Source: Sphingobium sp. C100 (GTDB taxonomy: Bacteria; Pseudomonadota; Alphaproteobacteria; Sphingomonadales; Sphingomonadaceae). Taken from it: a stretch of 64,000 nucleotides of DNA. Location of the stretch: assembly GCF_000508185.1 (NCBI RefSeq), contig NZ_AYOY01000035.1:1-64000 (forward strand), written 5' to 3'. The position numbers were made by a program, and so were the translations under genes. The notes under the pieces are model-generated. The model did not search any database and had not been told where the DNA came from. It saw only the letters and a list, made by a program, of their open reading frames with translations. Below, in pieces: positions 1 to 8,534 of the stretch. The stretch's first letter is position 1, and every line of letters starts with the position of its first letter.

Positions 1-843
1 GCGGCAGCCGCTGCCGAAGCCGGCCTGATCGTGCCGATCCTGATCGGCCCCGAGGCTCGCATCCGTGTGGCTGCCAAGGACGCCGGCAAGGATATCGGTG
101 CCCTCCGCCTGATCGACGTGCCCCACAGCCATGCCGCCGCGGCGCGTGCGGTCGAACTGGTCCGCTCGGGCGAAGCACTGCTGCTGATGAAGGGATCGCT
201 GCACACCGACGAACTTATGGGTGCTGTCGTTCCGGCTGCGACGGGCCTGCGAACCGAGCGCCGCATCAGTCATGCCTATCTGCTGGACGTCCCCGGGCAT
301 CCGGCGCCGCTCATCATCACCGACGCGGCGATCAACATCGATCCGAGCCTGGAAGACAAGGCCGATATCATCCGCAATGCGATCGACCTCGCGCATGTCA
401 TCGGCATCGCCTGTCCGAAGGTCGCGATCTTGTCTGCCGTGGAGACGGTCAATCCGGCGATCCGCTCGACGCTCGATGCGGCCGCCTTGTGCAAGATGGC
501 CGATCGCGGACAGATCGTCGGCGGCGTCCTTGACGGTCCGCTCGCCTTCGACAACGCGATCAGCGAGAAGGCGGCAAAGGACAAGGGCATCGTCTCCCCC
601 GTTGCAGGGCGCGCCGAAGTCCTCGTCGTTCCCAATCTGGAAGCCGGCAATATGCTTGCCAAGCAGCTGACCTTTCTCGGCGGCGCGGACGCGGCCGGCG
701 TGGTGCTGGGCGCGCGGGTACCCATCATTCTCACCAGCCGGGCGGATTCGCTCCGCACCAGCGTAGCGTCATGCGCAATCGCGCTGTTGCTGGCGCGGGC
801 CGCCCCCAGAGCCACGCCCGGCCCGATCGCGAAGCCGGCATGA
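1..843 (+). CDS. pta: Phosphate acetyltransferase, 5'-truncated by window edge
   Basis: The reading frame is open from the first base, so the true start lies outside the window. The GTG at 31 is internal, because family-like residues (alanine-rich stretch, then GLIVPILIGP) precede it. The protein belongs to the phosphate acetyl/butyryltransferase family, which interconverts acyl-CoA and acyl phosphate in the cytosol. The C-terminal SPVAGRAEVLVVPNLEAGN stretch is the family's typical D/NLEAGN region. The stop overlaps the next gene by an ATGA at 840-843, so it is translationally coupled to acetate kinase. Acetyl-CoA to acetyl phosphate is therefore the likely reaction. A butyryl-type or bifunctional hydratase-transferase is possible because the N-terminus is unseen. 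Confidence 0.9.
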   Translation, partial: AAAAAEAGLIVPILIGPEARIRVAAKDAGKDIGALRLIDVPHSHAAAARAVELVRSGEALLLMKGSLHTDELMGAVVPAATGLRTERRISHAYLLDVPGHPAPLIITDAAINIDPSLEDKADIIRNAIDLAHVIGIACPKVAILSAVETVNPAIRSTLDAAALCKMADRGQIVGGVLDGPLAFDNAISEKAAKDKGIVSPVAGRAEVLVVPNLEAGNMLAKQLTFLGGADAAGVVLGARVPIILTSRADSLRTSVASCAIALLLARAAPRATPGPIAKPA

Positions 844-2036
844 AGGCGATCGTCAGTCTCAATGCCGGCTCGTCGAGCATCAAGTTCGCGCTCTATCGCT
901 TGTCGGGCGGACAGCTCGACTTCGATGCGGGCGGCAAGATCGAGGGTATCGGCACTAGCCCCCGGCTCGTCGCGCGCGACGCGGGCAGCGAGACCATCGT
1001 GGAAAAGACGTGGCCGGGCGGGGACGCACTCTCGCACGAGAATCTGCTCGAGGACCTCTTTGCCTGGGCGGCAACCCAATTGGGAGACCGCAAGGTCGCC
1101 GCGATCGGCCATCGTATCGTCCATGGCGGCGTGCGCTTCGCCGCGCCGCAGATCATCGATGATACTTTGCTGGATGCGCTCGATGCCTTGATCCCATTGG
1201 CGCCGCTCCATCAGCCGCATAACCTCGCCGCGGTCCGGGCCTTGCGCCTGCTGGCGCCTTTGCTGCCGCAGATCGCCTGCTTCGATACCGCGTTTCACCA
1301 TGGCATGCCGCCGTTGGCGACGCGCCTGCCGATTCCGCGCGCTTTTCACGGCCAGGGCGTGCGCCGGTATGGCTTTCACGGTTTGTCCTATGAATACATT
1401 GCGGGCCGCCTTCGCGAGATCGACCCTGCTCTGGCCGCAGGCCGCGTCATCGCCGCGCACCTAGGCAACGGTGCGAGCATGTGCGCAATGCGTGCCGGGG
1501 CGAGCGTCGATACGACGATGGGCTTCACGGCGCTTGACGGATTGATGATGGGCACGCGCTCGGGCGCGATCGACCCCGGCGTGGTGCTTCATCTTCAGAC
1601 TCAGGTCGGTATGGCCGCACAGGCGGTGGAGACGTTGCTCTATGAGCAGTCGGGCTTACTCGGTGTGTCCGGGATTTCAGGCGATATGCGTACGTTGCAT
1701 GCAAGCGACGCGCCGGAAGCGAAGGAGGCGGTCGCCCTTTTCGTCCAGCAAGCTGGCCGTCAGGCCGCCGCTCTCATTCCCGCGCTCGGCGGTCTCGACG
1801 GTCTCGTCTTCACCGCCGGCATTGGCGAGAATGATTCAGAGATTAGGGCTGCGATTTGCGAGCGCTTAGCTTGGACTGGCGTCATTCTTGATCTCGACGC
1901 AAATGCATCGAATGCGCCTGTCATCAGCGCGCCAGATAGCAGAGTGATCGTGCGGATCGTTCCCACTGATGAGGAGCGCGTGATCGCCGATCATACGGTC
2001 GCTCTTATCAATCGCCATGGAAGGGGGCGGCGGTGA
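840..2036 (+). CDS. ackA: Acetate kinase
   Basis: This 398-residue cytosolic acetokinase transfers the phosphate of acetyl phosphate to ADP, giving ATP and acetate. The N-terminal MKAIVSLNAGSSSIKFAL is the acetokinase signature, GHRIVHGG follows, and FTALDGLMMGTRSGAIDPG marks the active-site region near residue 235. The length matches the family. The ATG at 840 was chosen over an upstream in-frame start at 771 because it begins exactly at the conserved N-terminus and forms an ATGA overlap with the upstream transferase. The two genes form the pta-ackA substrate-level phosphorylation module. With fixLJ and the alcohol/aldehyde dehydrogenases nearby, this suggests overflow or low-oxygen metabolism. 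Confidence 0.96.
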   Translation: MKAIVSLNAGSSSIKFALYRLSGGQLDFDAGGKIEGIGTSPRLVARDAGSETIVEKTWPGGDALSHENLLEDLFAWAATQLGDRKVAAIGHRIVHGGVRFAAPQIIDDTLLDALDALIPLAPLHQPHNLAAVRALRLLAPLLPQIACFDTAFHHGMPPLATRLPIPRAFHGQGVRRYGFHGLSYEYIAGRLREIDPALAAGRVIAAHLGNGASMCAMRAGASVDTTMGFTALDGLMMGTRSGAIDPGVVLHLQTQVGMAAQAVETLLYEQSGLLGVSGISGDMRTLHASDAPEAKEAVALFVQQAGRQAAALIPALGGLDGLVFTAGIGENDSEIRAAICERLAWTGVILDLDANASNAPVISAPDSRVIVRIVPTDEERVIADHTVALINRHGRGRR

Positions 2037-2059
2037 GGCCGCGTGTTGATCCTTCGGTC

Positions 2060-2436
2060 ACGCACCGGCGGAGCAGTGTATCACCGCGGGTGATCCGGCA
2101 CTATGAGAAGATCGCCCTGATGCGAACCAGGCTTCGCAGCGATAACGGGTTATCGCGACTGTTCGTTTCCCGCCCACCAGTTGCCATTTTATCGCGCGAT
2201 CGCTCGCGATCTCGGTTTTCCTATCGTGGAGATCGCGGATCTCGTCTCCCTCTCCCTTTGGAGCGATTTCGAGCGCTCCAGGCCGAGGTCATGTCGCTTG
2301 CCCATCACGCGCGCCGAACAGCTGTCAGGCTCGCAAGCTCCAGACGACGCGCGTGCCGCTGCTCGATCTCGCGGATCGATGCGGTGGTGACGACCGGTCG
2401 GGATGCCCGATCCTCGATCAGCTGGTGGCTCGCTGA
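2060..2436 (+). pseudogene. Decayed MerR-family (CueR-like) regulator
   Basis: Remnant of a copper-type MerR regulator, split over two frames. One frame carries SPRVIRHYEKIALM followed by LRSDNG, matching the MerR HTH and its IRYYEKIGL signature. At about 2150 the match shifts to another frame, giving FYRAIARDLGFPIVEIADL, the usual RARDLGFxxxEI block. The end reads CGGDDRSGCPILDQLVAR followed by TGA at 2434-2436, the classic CueR-like metal-binding C-terminus with two Cys. At least one frameshift and divergent middle residues make it non-functional. It sits directly upstream of the multicopper oxidase gene, whose likely former regulator it is. The exact 5' boundary is unclear. Confidence 0.75.
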
Positions 2437-2483
2437 ATTCGCATTTAGCAAAGCAGGCGCTCCGCGCCAACCAGGAGGCGGTC

Positions 2484-3962
2484 ATGATGTTACTGAACCG
2501 GCGGACGTTGCTGGCGAGCGGGGGTCTGCTCCTGGCGGCGGCGTGTACGCGAAAATTCGGTTCGCCCGAGCGTGCCGGGACGCTTCCGATCCCGCGCCTG
2601 GTCGACGCGCGCCAACACGGCCAGCTGATCAACCTGAGAGCACAGGAAGGCGAGACCACGTTCTTCCCTGGCCGGCGAAGCGCCACGCTCGGGTACAATG
2701 GTAGCTATCTCGGCCCGACGCTGCGGGTTCACCGCGGCGACGATGTGACGATGACCGTCGGCAACAGCCTGTCGGCTGACACAACGGTTCACTGGCACGG
2801 GCTGCTCGTGCCGGGCGAACTGGACGGTAGCCCGCACCAGCTGATCGCTCCCGGTGCGACCTGGCGTCCTACGCTGCCGATCCGCCAGCCGGCGGCGACC
2901 CTCTTCTATCACTCGCATGCGCATGGGTTGACGGGTGAGCAAGTCTATTCGGGGCTCGCGGGCATGCTGGTTGTGACGGATGAGGAAGAGCAGGGCCTTG
3001 GACTGCCGTCGGACTATGGCGTTGATGATCTGCCCGTCCTGATTCAGGACCGGCAATTCGAGGATGGCCGGCTGGTCATGCCGACCGGCATGATGGTTGC
3101 TTCGCAGGGCCGCCGTGGCAACACGATTCTGGTCAATGGCGCACCCACGCCTCGGGCCGATGTTCCGGACCGCCTGGTGCGGTTGCGGCTCGTGAACGGT
3201 TCGAACGCCCGCATCTATGAGCTTTCGTTCAGCGATGACCGGACGTTTCATTGGATCGGCACCGAGGGCGGTCTCCTGGCGAGGTCCGTCGAACTGCAGG
3301 CCCTCACCCTGGCACCCGGCCAGCGTGCCGAGATATTGGTAAGCTTCGCCGATGGCAAGCCGGTCGCTCTGGTCACCGCTCAAGATGCGAGCGCGTCGAT
3401 GATGGGGATGATGGGAGGTATGGGAATGATGGGCGACCATCACGACGATGAAGACGACGCTTCAACGACGGAGACGGTGCTGACCTTCTCACCGCGCCCG
3501 GGCTTGGGCGGGCGGGCCGCAGCCGCTGTACCACTGCTCCTGGCGGCACGCACCGTACCAGATCCTGAAGCGGCCGTAAGGCGCCGGCGCTTCGTGCTCA
3601 ATATGTCGATGGGCGGTATGATGGACAGCGATGACGGCGCATACGCGATCAACGACAGGCCGTTCGACATTGATCGCATCGACGAGGAAGTCGGTCTCGG
3701 GGACGTCGAGATATGGAAAGTCTCCGGGAAGAAGATGGCGCATCCCTTCCATATCCACGGCGTGCATTTCGACGTGCTACGCCGCGATGGCGACGACCCG
3801 GACCTTCTCGATCAGGGGCCTCGCGATACGATCGTCGTGAAGGAGGCGGTAGAATTGTTGGTCCGGTTCGACCAGCCGGCCACCAAAGCACCTTTTATGT
3901 ATCACTGCCATATCCTGGAACATGAGGATGAAGGCATGATGGGGCAATTCACGGTCGGTTGA
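2484..3962 (+). CDS. cueO: CueO-like multicopper oxidase (lipoprotein)
   Basis: A 492-residue periplasmic multicopper oxidase, likely oxidising Cu(I) to Cu(II). The start at 2484 follows an AGGAGG ribosome site; the upstream in-frame start lacks one. An NRR signal segment ends in a lipobox-like LAAAC (Cys21), suggesting membrane anchoring. Copper ligands are HWHG at about 103, HSHAHG at about 143, HPFHIHG at about 420 and HCHILEHEDEGM at about 474, which includes the type-1 Met. A Met/His/Asp-rich insertion (MMGMMGGMGMMGDHH, about 305-322) corresponds to the CueO Met-rich substrate region. It follows the decayed CueR-like gene, so its own regulation may be lost or taken over by another regulator. 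Confidence 0.93.
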   Translation: MMLLNRRTLLASGGLLLAAACTRKFGSPERAGTLPIPRLVDARQHGQLINLRAQEGETTFFPGRRSATLGYNGSYLGPTLRVHRGDDVTMTVGNSLSADTTVHWHGLLVPGELDGSPHQLIAPGATWRPTLPIRQPAATLFYHSHAHGLTGEQVYSGLAGMLVVTDEEEQGLGLPSDYGVDDLPVLIQDRQFEDGRLVMPTGMMVASQGRRGNTILVNGAPTPRADVPDRLVRLRLVNGSNARIYELSFSDDRTFHWIGTEGGLLARSVELQALTLAPGQRAEILVSFADGKPVALVTAQDASASMMGMMGGMGMMGDHHDDEDDASTTETVLTFSPRPGLGGRAAAAVPLLLAARTVPDPEAAVRRRRFVLNMSMGGMMDSDDGAYAINDRPFDIDRIDEEVGLGDVEIWKVSGKKMAHPFHIHGVHFDVLRRDGDDPDLLDQGPRDTIVVKEAVELLVRFDQPATKAPFMYHCHILEHEDEGMMGQFTVG

Positions 3963-4417
3963 TTCAATCCGGGTGCGTCGCCCAAAGCCTGCCAGGAGCG
4001 GGTGCATCTCACGGACGCGGCCAACGCCGGTGGCCCCTGTCGCTCGGACGGCAACGCCTGGCCGTGCCACTCTCGTCCAGCGACATCTTCGTGACAGCAT
4101 GAACTCTCCAGGCGCTGCCGTTTTAGGCTCGTCAATATCGCTTGACCCAGGACTATGGTCCAAGGTCCACAATGATGATCTTGGCGCAGCCCGATAGCTC
4201 GGACGCCGTGACCGGGGAAACGGAGCGTGAGGGGTAACCGCTGCTCCTGCGTATAGAGTTATGGGGAGCCACGCTTGATGTCTCGTTTCGAAAGCCAACG
4301 CCGATTTTCGCTCGCCGGGTGCATGGTGGGAACGATGGCAGAAACCCTGCCTCCGACGGCTGTCGGCGCCTGTCCGCAAATCCATTCTAACCTTGTTTGA
4401 CTGTGGATGACGGGGAG
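3963..4417. other. 455-bp gene-free stretch
   Basis: No convincing coding sequence is seen between the multicopper oxidase and the fixL-like gene; the open frames here have no recognisable motifs. It holds one clear regulatory signature, the MerR-type promoter at 4142-4173, with no gene of its own directly behind it. Confidence 0.5.
4142..4173 (+). promoter_or_regulatory. Orphan MerR-type promoter/operator
   Basis: A -35 TTGACC (4142-4147) is followed by a 20-bp spacer holding the dyad GGAC-TATG-GTCC, then CACAAT (4168-4173) as a -10. An over-long spacer with a central dyad is the hallmark of MerR-controlled promoters. It closely resembles the promoter in front of the MerR gene at 34498-34977 (CTTGACCC, a GGAC-N4-GTCC dyad, CCAAG). 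It points at the fixL-like gene about 240 bp away and has no obvious immediate target. Confidence 0.6.
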
Positions 4418-5962
4418 ATGGATGGGGGCATGATTGAGAGCCAAAAGGCGAATGGCCTCGATCCCGATTCGGGCACGATCATTCAGGTAGTGAAGAGCGC
4501 GCCAAATTACGCCGTCTATGCGCTTGACCCTAAGGGCCTCGTGACAGTTTGGACCGCCGGCTGTGAAGAAATTACGGGATGGGCCAGCTCCGATGCGATC
4601 GGGAAACACCATTCGTTCCTGTATTGCGCGGAAGATATCGCGGCGGGCGTTGCGGATAGGCACCTCGCGCAGGTGGAGCAGCTTGGCCGGGTCGAGCAAG
4701 AGTCTTGGCGCGTTCGGAAAAACGGGCCGGAGTTCCTCGCCCATCTGACGACGACGGCGCTCCACGATGAGGCCGGCCAGCTGAGCGGCTATGGCAAGAT
4801 CCTGCGCGACACGACCGATGAAGCCGCGACCAAGGAAGCGATCGTTGCCCGCGAGCAGCATCTCCAGTCGATCCTGGATACAGTTCCCGATGCCATGGTC
4901 ATCATCGATGAGCGCGGGCTGATAACGTCCTTCAGCGCCGCGGCCGAGCGCTTGTTCGGATATTCGGAAGCAGAGGTGCTCGGCGCCAATGTGAGCAGCC
5001 TCATGCCGTCCCCGGACCGTGAACGGCATGATTCCTATATCGGCCGATATCTGTCGACGAGCGAACGGCGGATCATCGGTATTGGCAGGATCGTCGTTGG
5101 CCAACGGCGGGACGGTACCACCTTTCCGATGGAACTCTCGATCGGAGAGGCCGGTCACCGTGGCCACCGCGTCTTCACGGGCTTCATTCACGACCTGACA
5201 GAAAGCGACCGCAACGAACTGCAGCTCAAGGAGCTGCAAGCCGAATTGATTCACGTCTCGCGCCTCAGCGCGATGGGCACGATGGCGTCGACGCTGGCCC
5301 ATGAGTTGAACCAGCCGCTTACCGCGATCGCCAATTATCTGGAAACGACGCGCGACCTGCTTGTCGATCCCGATGCCGAGACCGTCGCGATCGTGCGCGA
5401 CGCGCTCGACGAGGCAGCTAAGGAGTCCCACCGCGCGGGGCATATCGTCCGAAGACTTCGTGATTTCGTGGCGCGAGGGGAGACCGAGAAGCGGATCGAG
5501 GATTTGCCGCGGCTGATTGAGGAAGCCGCTGCTCTCGGCCTTGTCGGCGCCCGTGAACGAGGCGTTCGCAGTTTTTTCGATTTTGATCCGGCGGCCTCGC
5601 CGGTGCTCGCCGATCGCATACAGGTTCAGCAGGTCCTCGTGAATCTGATCCGCAATGCGGTCGAGGCGATGGCGCAGGTCGCCATTCGCGACCTCACGAT
5701 CACGACGCGGCGGCGGCCGAAGGCAATGGTTCAGGTGTCCGTGGCGGACACGGGCCCAGGCATATCCGAGCAGGTCGCGCCCCAACTTTTCGAAGCCTTT
5801 GTGAGCAGCAAGACCGACGGCATGGGCCTTGGCCTTTCGATCTGTCGAACGATCATCGAAGCCCATGGCGGCCGGATCTGGACCGACGGCGCGCCGAACG
5901 GAGGCGCTGCTTTTCATTTCACCTTGATGCAGGCCCGCCCGGAGGATGAGCATGACGCCTAA
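4418..5962 (+). CDS. fixL: FixL-like heme PAS oxygen-sensor histidine kinase
   Basis: A cytosolic histidine kinase with two PAS domains (about 25-140 and 155-265), a dimerisation/phosphoacceptor domain and an HATPase domain. The second PAS matches FixL heme domains: FSAAAERLFGYSEAEV, then RHDSYI with the proximal heme His, RY, and IIGIGR with the distal Arg. The distal-pocket His of Bradyrhizobium FixL (His214) is replaced by Arg. The H-box is AHELNQPL; the N, G1 (DTGPGI) and G2 (GMGLGLSI) boxes are present. No membrane segment is seen. The start is uncertain: TTG 4397, ATG 4418 and ATG 4430 are all in frame. The 3' end overlaps fixJ. Low oxygen should activate phosphotransfer to FixJ. Confidence 0.9.
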   Translation: MDGGMIESQKANGLDPDSGTIIQVVKSAPNYAVYALDPKGLVTVWTAGCEEITGWASSDAIGKHHSFLYCAEDIAAGVADRHLAQVEQLGRVEQESWRVRKNGPEFLAHLTTTALHDEAGQLSGYGKILRDTTDEAATKEAIVAREQHLQSILDTVPDAMVIIDERGLITSFSAAAERLFGYSEAEVLGANVSSLMPSPDRERHDSYIGRYLSTSERRIIGIGRIVVGQRRDGTTFPMELSIGEAGHRGHRVFTGFIHDLTESDRNELQLKELQAELIHVSRLSAMGTMASTLAHELNQPLTAIANYLETTRDLLVDPDAETVAIVRDALDEAAKESHRAGHIVRRLRDFVARGETEKRIEDLPRLIEEAAALGLVGARERGVRSFFDFDPAASPVLADRIQVQQVLVNLIRNAVEAMAQVAIRDLTITTRRRPKAMVQVSVADTGPGISEQVAPQLFEAFVSSKTDGMGLGLSICRTIIEAHGGRIWTDGAPNGGAAFHFTLMQARPEDEHDA

Positions 5963-6578
5963 ACGTATTGTCCATTTGGTCGATGACGAAGAATCCATCC
6001 GCAAGTCGGCCGGCTTCATGCTGAAGACATCGGGATTCGCCGTCCAGACCTATGCCTCCGGCATTGCGTTTCTGAAAGCCGTCAAGACCGCTGAGCCGGG
6101 ATGCATTCTGCTTGACGTTCGCATGCCCGGCATGGACGGGCTCGAGGTCCAGGAGGTGCTTGCAGAGCGTGGTGTCACCATGCCGGTGATCGTTTTGACC
6201 GGGCATGGCGATGTCGGGATCGCGGTTCGCGTCATGAAGGCAGGGGCGGTCGATTTCCTGGAGAAGCCGTTCGAGAAGACCGCGCTCCTGGCCTCGATCG
6301 GCGTGGCTTTCTCGAGGCTCGATAAGTCCGACGCGCGGTCGCTTCGAGAGGCGGAGGCGAGGGTGCGGGTCGCCGTGCTCACGCCTCGCGAACGAGAGGT
6401 TCTCATCGGCCTCGCCAACGGCTTTCCCAACAAGACCATCGCCTATGATCTCGACATATCGACTCGAACGGTGGAAGTTCATCGGGCGAACCTCATGACC
6501 AAGCTCGAAGTGCATAGCCTGTCGGACGCGCTGAGGATCGCGTTTTCGGCCGGATTGGGCGATGCGCCGGAATCGTGA
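5952..6578 (+). CDS. fixJ: FixJ-family response regulator
   Basis: A 208-residue response regulator: receiver domain (about 1-120; acidic pair Asp11/Asp12, phosphoacceptor Asp55 in LLDVRMPG, the switch Thr in VLTGHGD, Lys in LEKPF) and a LuxR-type HTH at about 140-200 (LTPREREVL, TVEVHRANLMTKL). The start at 5952 has GGAGG six bases upstream; the ATG at 5946 directly abuts the GGAGG and is unlikely. The gene begins inside fixL, so the two are co-translated. Phosphorylated FixJ would activate low-oxygen genes. No fixK-like gene and no clear FNR/FixK box was seen in the window. Confidence 0.92.
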   Translation: MTPKRIVHLVDDEESIRKSAGFMLKTSGFAVQTYASGIAFLKAVKTAEPGCILLDVRMPGMDGLEVQEVLAERGVTMPVIVLTGHGDVGIAVRVMKAGAVDFLEKPFEKTALLASIGVAFSRLDKSDARSLREAEARVRVAVLTPREREVLIGLANGFPNKTIAYDLDISTRTVEVHRANLMTKLEVHSLSDALRIAFSAGLGDAPES

Positions 6579-6672
6579 GCTTGGGATCACTACGTAGCGA
6601 CGGCCTCCTGTTCATTTGCGATGCATGCCCAGGATCCGAGGGTGGATCAGCGAAGAGGCAGCATCGTCGGTC

Positions 6673-7092
6673 ATGGGCGTTATCGATCACCAAACGAGCG
6701 AGAAAGCGGCCCTGATCCTGTTGTCTGACGACGATGTCTCGGTACGCAGGTCCCTTCATCTCTTGTTGCGGTCCCGCGGCTTTGGCGTCCTGTCCTATGC
6801 GAGTGGCACTGCCTTGCTGCTCGATCCGCAAACGCAATCGGGCGATTGCCTCGTGGTCGATTATCTTATGCCGGACATCGACGGCATTTCGATCCTGAGG
6901 AAGCTTCGGTCGGCGGGCTGGTGTGGGCCGGCGATCCTGATCACGGCGCATTACGCCGATAAGCTCGCCGAAAGCGCGCAGGAAGCGGGCTTTGCCGCTG
7001 TGCTCGAGAAACCTCTGCGCGATGGTGTGCTGGTACAGACCATCGGCGAAGTAATCTCCGCCGGGCGGAAAGTTGGCAGCGATCACTGCTAG
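6673..7092 (+). CDS. Single-domain receiver protein, FixJ-like
   Basis: A receiver-only response regulator of about 139 residues without an output domain. It has the acidic cluster SDDD (about 18-21), phosphoacceptor Asp63 in VVDYLMPDIDG, the switch Thr in ILITAHY, and Lys in VLEKPL. The receiver is closest in style to FixJ/NodW-type receivers. It lies about 95 bp behind fixJ on the same strand, so it may compete for FixL phosphate, as the FixL/FixJ partner FixT or phosphate-sink receivers do; this is inference. In-frame alternative starts exist at 6616 (TTG) and 6625 (ATG). 6673 was preferred because it starts just before the receiver fold. Confidence 0.85.
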   Translation: MGVIDHQTSEKAALILLSDDDVSVRRSLHLLLRSRGFGVLSYASGTALLLDPQTQSGDCLVVDYLMPDIDGISILRKLRSAGWCGPAILITAHYADKLAESAQEAGFAAVLEKPLRDGVLVQTIGEVISAGRKVGSDHC

Positions 7093-7306
7093 GGAAATGG
7101 AATATCGCGCCGTGATCGGAACCTCTGCGACATCCTCGCACCTTCCCGGGACCGGCGCTCGTCCCACAAGGCATTTTCTCCGCCGCCTTCTGATGGTGGA
7201 TATGCGCGCGATTCCGCGTGCGATCTTCTTCGCGGGCGCGCCCGGCCCTGGTGACTGCAAGGGCGGGGCCAGCGCGATCCGGGTATTCATGGCCGGGTCG
7301 TAGCAT

Positions 7307-8482
7307 ATGGAGGCGAGCTTGCCCGCCACGGTCATCGAAGCGGCGCGCGATCGGGGCGAACTTGGCTTCGTCGTTCTTCTCTTCGCGGCCACGGCGGTTG
7401 CCCTGGGTAATAGCGTCGTCCTGCCATTCCTGCCAGAAATGGTGGGTCAAATGTCTCCGGACGCGAGTGCCCTCGCGAGAGGGCGCCTTGTCGTCGCCCT
7501 GGTCACGGTTTCCCAGATCGCAGGGTGTCTCTCGGCGCCGTTATGGGGCTGGATTTCCGACCGGTGGAAACGGTGGCCGATCCTGGTCGTGGGGCTGTTG
7601 GGTTTCAGCCTGACAATGGCGTTGTATTCCGCGGTCGGATTCGAGCGACTCTATGTTTTGCGGTTGCTCAATGGCGTGTTTGCGGCGGCCGTCGTGCCGA
7701 CGGCATTTGCGATGGTCGCCGATCGTTCACCAGATCTGGTTCGGCGAGCGCGTCAGTTCACCTGGCTGAACGCCCTGGTCTTCGCGGGCGACCTGACCGG
7801 CCCGCTCCTTGGAGAAATTTCGGTGGCGCTCGGAGCAACGTCGCCATTCCTGGCGCCAGCTGCATTGAGCGCGATCGCCATGCCCGGTCTTCTTCTGGTT
7901 TCACGGGAAAGTGCCACTGGTCCGGTCGGCAGCGTTCCACGCCCGAAAGCGCGTGAGGCGCTTGTCCCGCTGCTCCTGATCTCGGCCATTGCGTCCGGGT
8001 GCCTCACCGTTCTGCATCTGACGTTGTCGCTTGGATCGGGCGCGCGGGATCTGTTCCGCGAGAACGTCTCGATGCTGTTCGCTCTGTGCGGTGCAGCGAT
8101 GCTGGTGGCGCAGCTCGTCCCGTTCACAGGGCGCAGAGTCACGGTCGGCGCGGCCTGGCTGTTGCGGCCAATGCTCGCCGGGCTGGCCGCCGCATTGATC
8201 ATTGCCGTCTTCGCCCGGACCTTGTGGGTGCTCGTGCCTGTATTTCTGCTCGCCGGCTGGAGCACCGCGACGCTGAAGCTGCTCACCAATTATCTGACGT
8301 CGAAAGCGTCTCCGGGCACGCAGGGTTCGGGCCTTGCGCTCCAGTACGCGGCGGTGAGCGCCAGTCAGGCTGCGGCGTCGATCGTCACTGGATGGGCAAG
8401 CGCGTCGGAGCATTTGATGCTGTGGCTTGCCGCTGCCGCCGCGTTGGCGGTCACGGCGATGACGTTACGGTTGAAAGATTGA
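7307..8482 (+). CDS. MFS transporter
   Basis: A 391-residue inner-membrane protein with about 12 hydrophobic segments, of the major facilitator superfamily. The loop after TM2 reads LWGWISDRWKRWP, matching the MFS motif A (GxxxDRxxRR), and LLNGVFAAAVVPTAFAMVAD fits TM4-TM5. The substrate cannot be named; drug or metabolite export is typical for this size. No strong ribosome site is seen before 7307. It is transcribed in line with fixLJ and the receiver gene but separated by 214 bp, so it probably has its own promoter. It converges with the YeeE genes. Confidence 0.85.
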   Translation: MEASLPATVIEAARDRGELGFVVLLFAATAVALGNSVVLPFLPEMVGQMSPDASALARGRLVVALVTVSQIAGCLSAPLWGWISDRWKRWPILVVGLLGFSLTMALYSAVGFERLYVLRLLNGVFAAAVVPTAFAMVADRSPDLVRRARQFTWLNALVFAGDLTGPLLGEISVALGATSPFLAPAALSAIAMPGLLLVSRESATGPVGSVPRPKAREALVPLLLISAIASGCLTVLHLTLSLGSGARDLFRENVSMLFALCGAAMLVAQLVPFTGRRVTVGAAWLLRPMLAGLAAALIIAVFARTLWVLVPVFLLAGWSTATLKLLTNYLTSKASPGTQGSGLALQYAAVSASQAAASIVTGWASASEHLMLWLAAAAALAVTAMTLRLKD

Positions 8483-8534
8483 GGCGCCTCTCGTTCGCTC
8501 CGTCGTCAAAGTACATCAAAGGGCCGGCTCCGAT

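Noticed and set aside
276-1460. A 394-residue minus-strand open frame opposite pta-ackA
   Set aside because: It lies antisense to two clearly conserved enzymes, has no recognisable domain and is typical of mirror frames in GC-rich coding DNA.
4259-6019. A 586-residue minus-strand open frame opposite fixL
   Set aside because: It covers the reverse of the FixL-like kinase, has no motif, and its composition is that of an antisense shadow.
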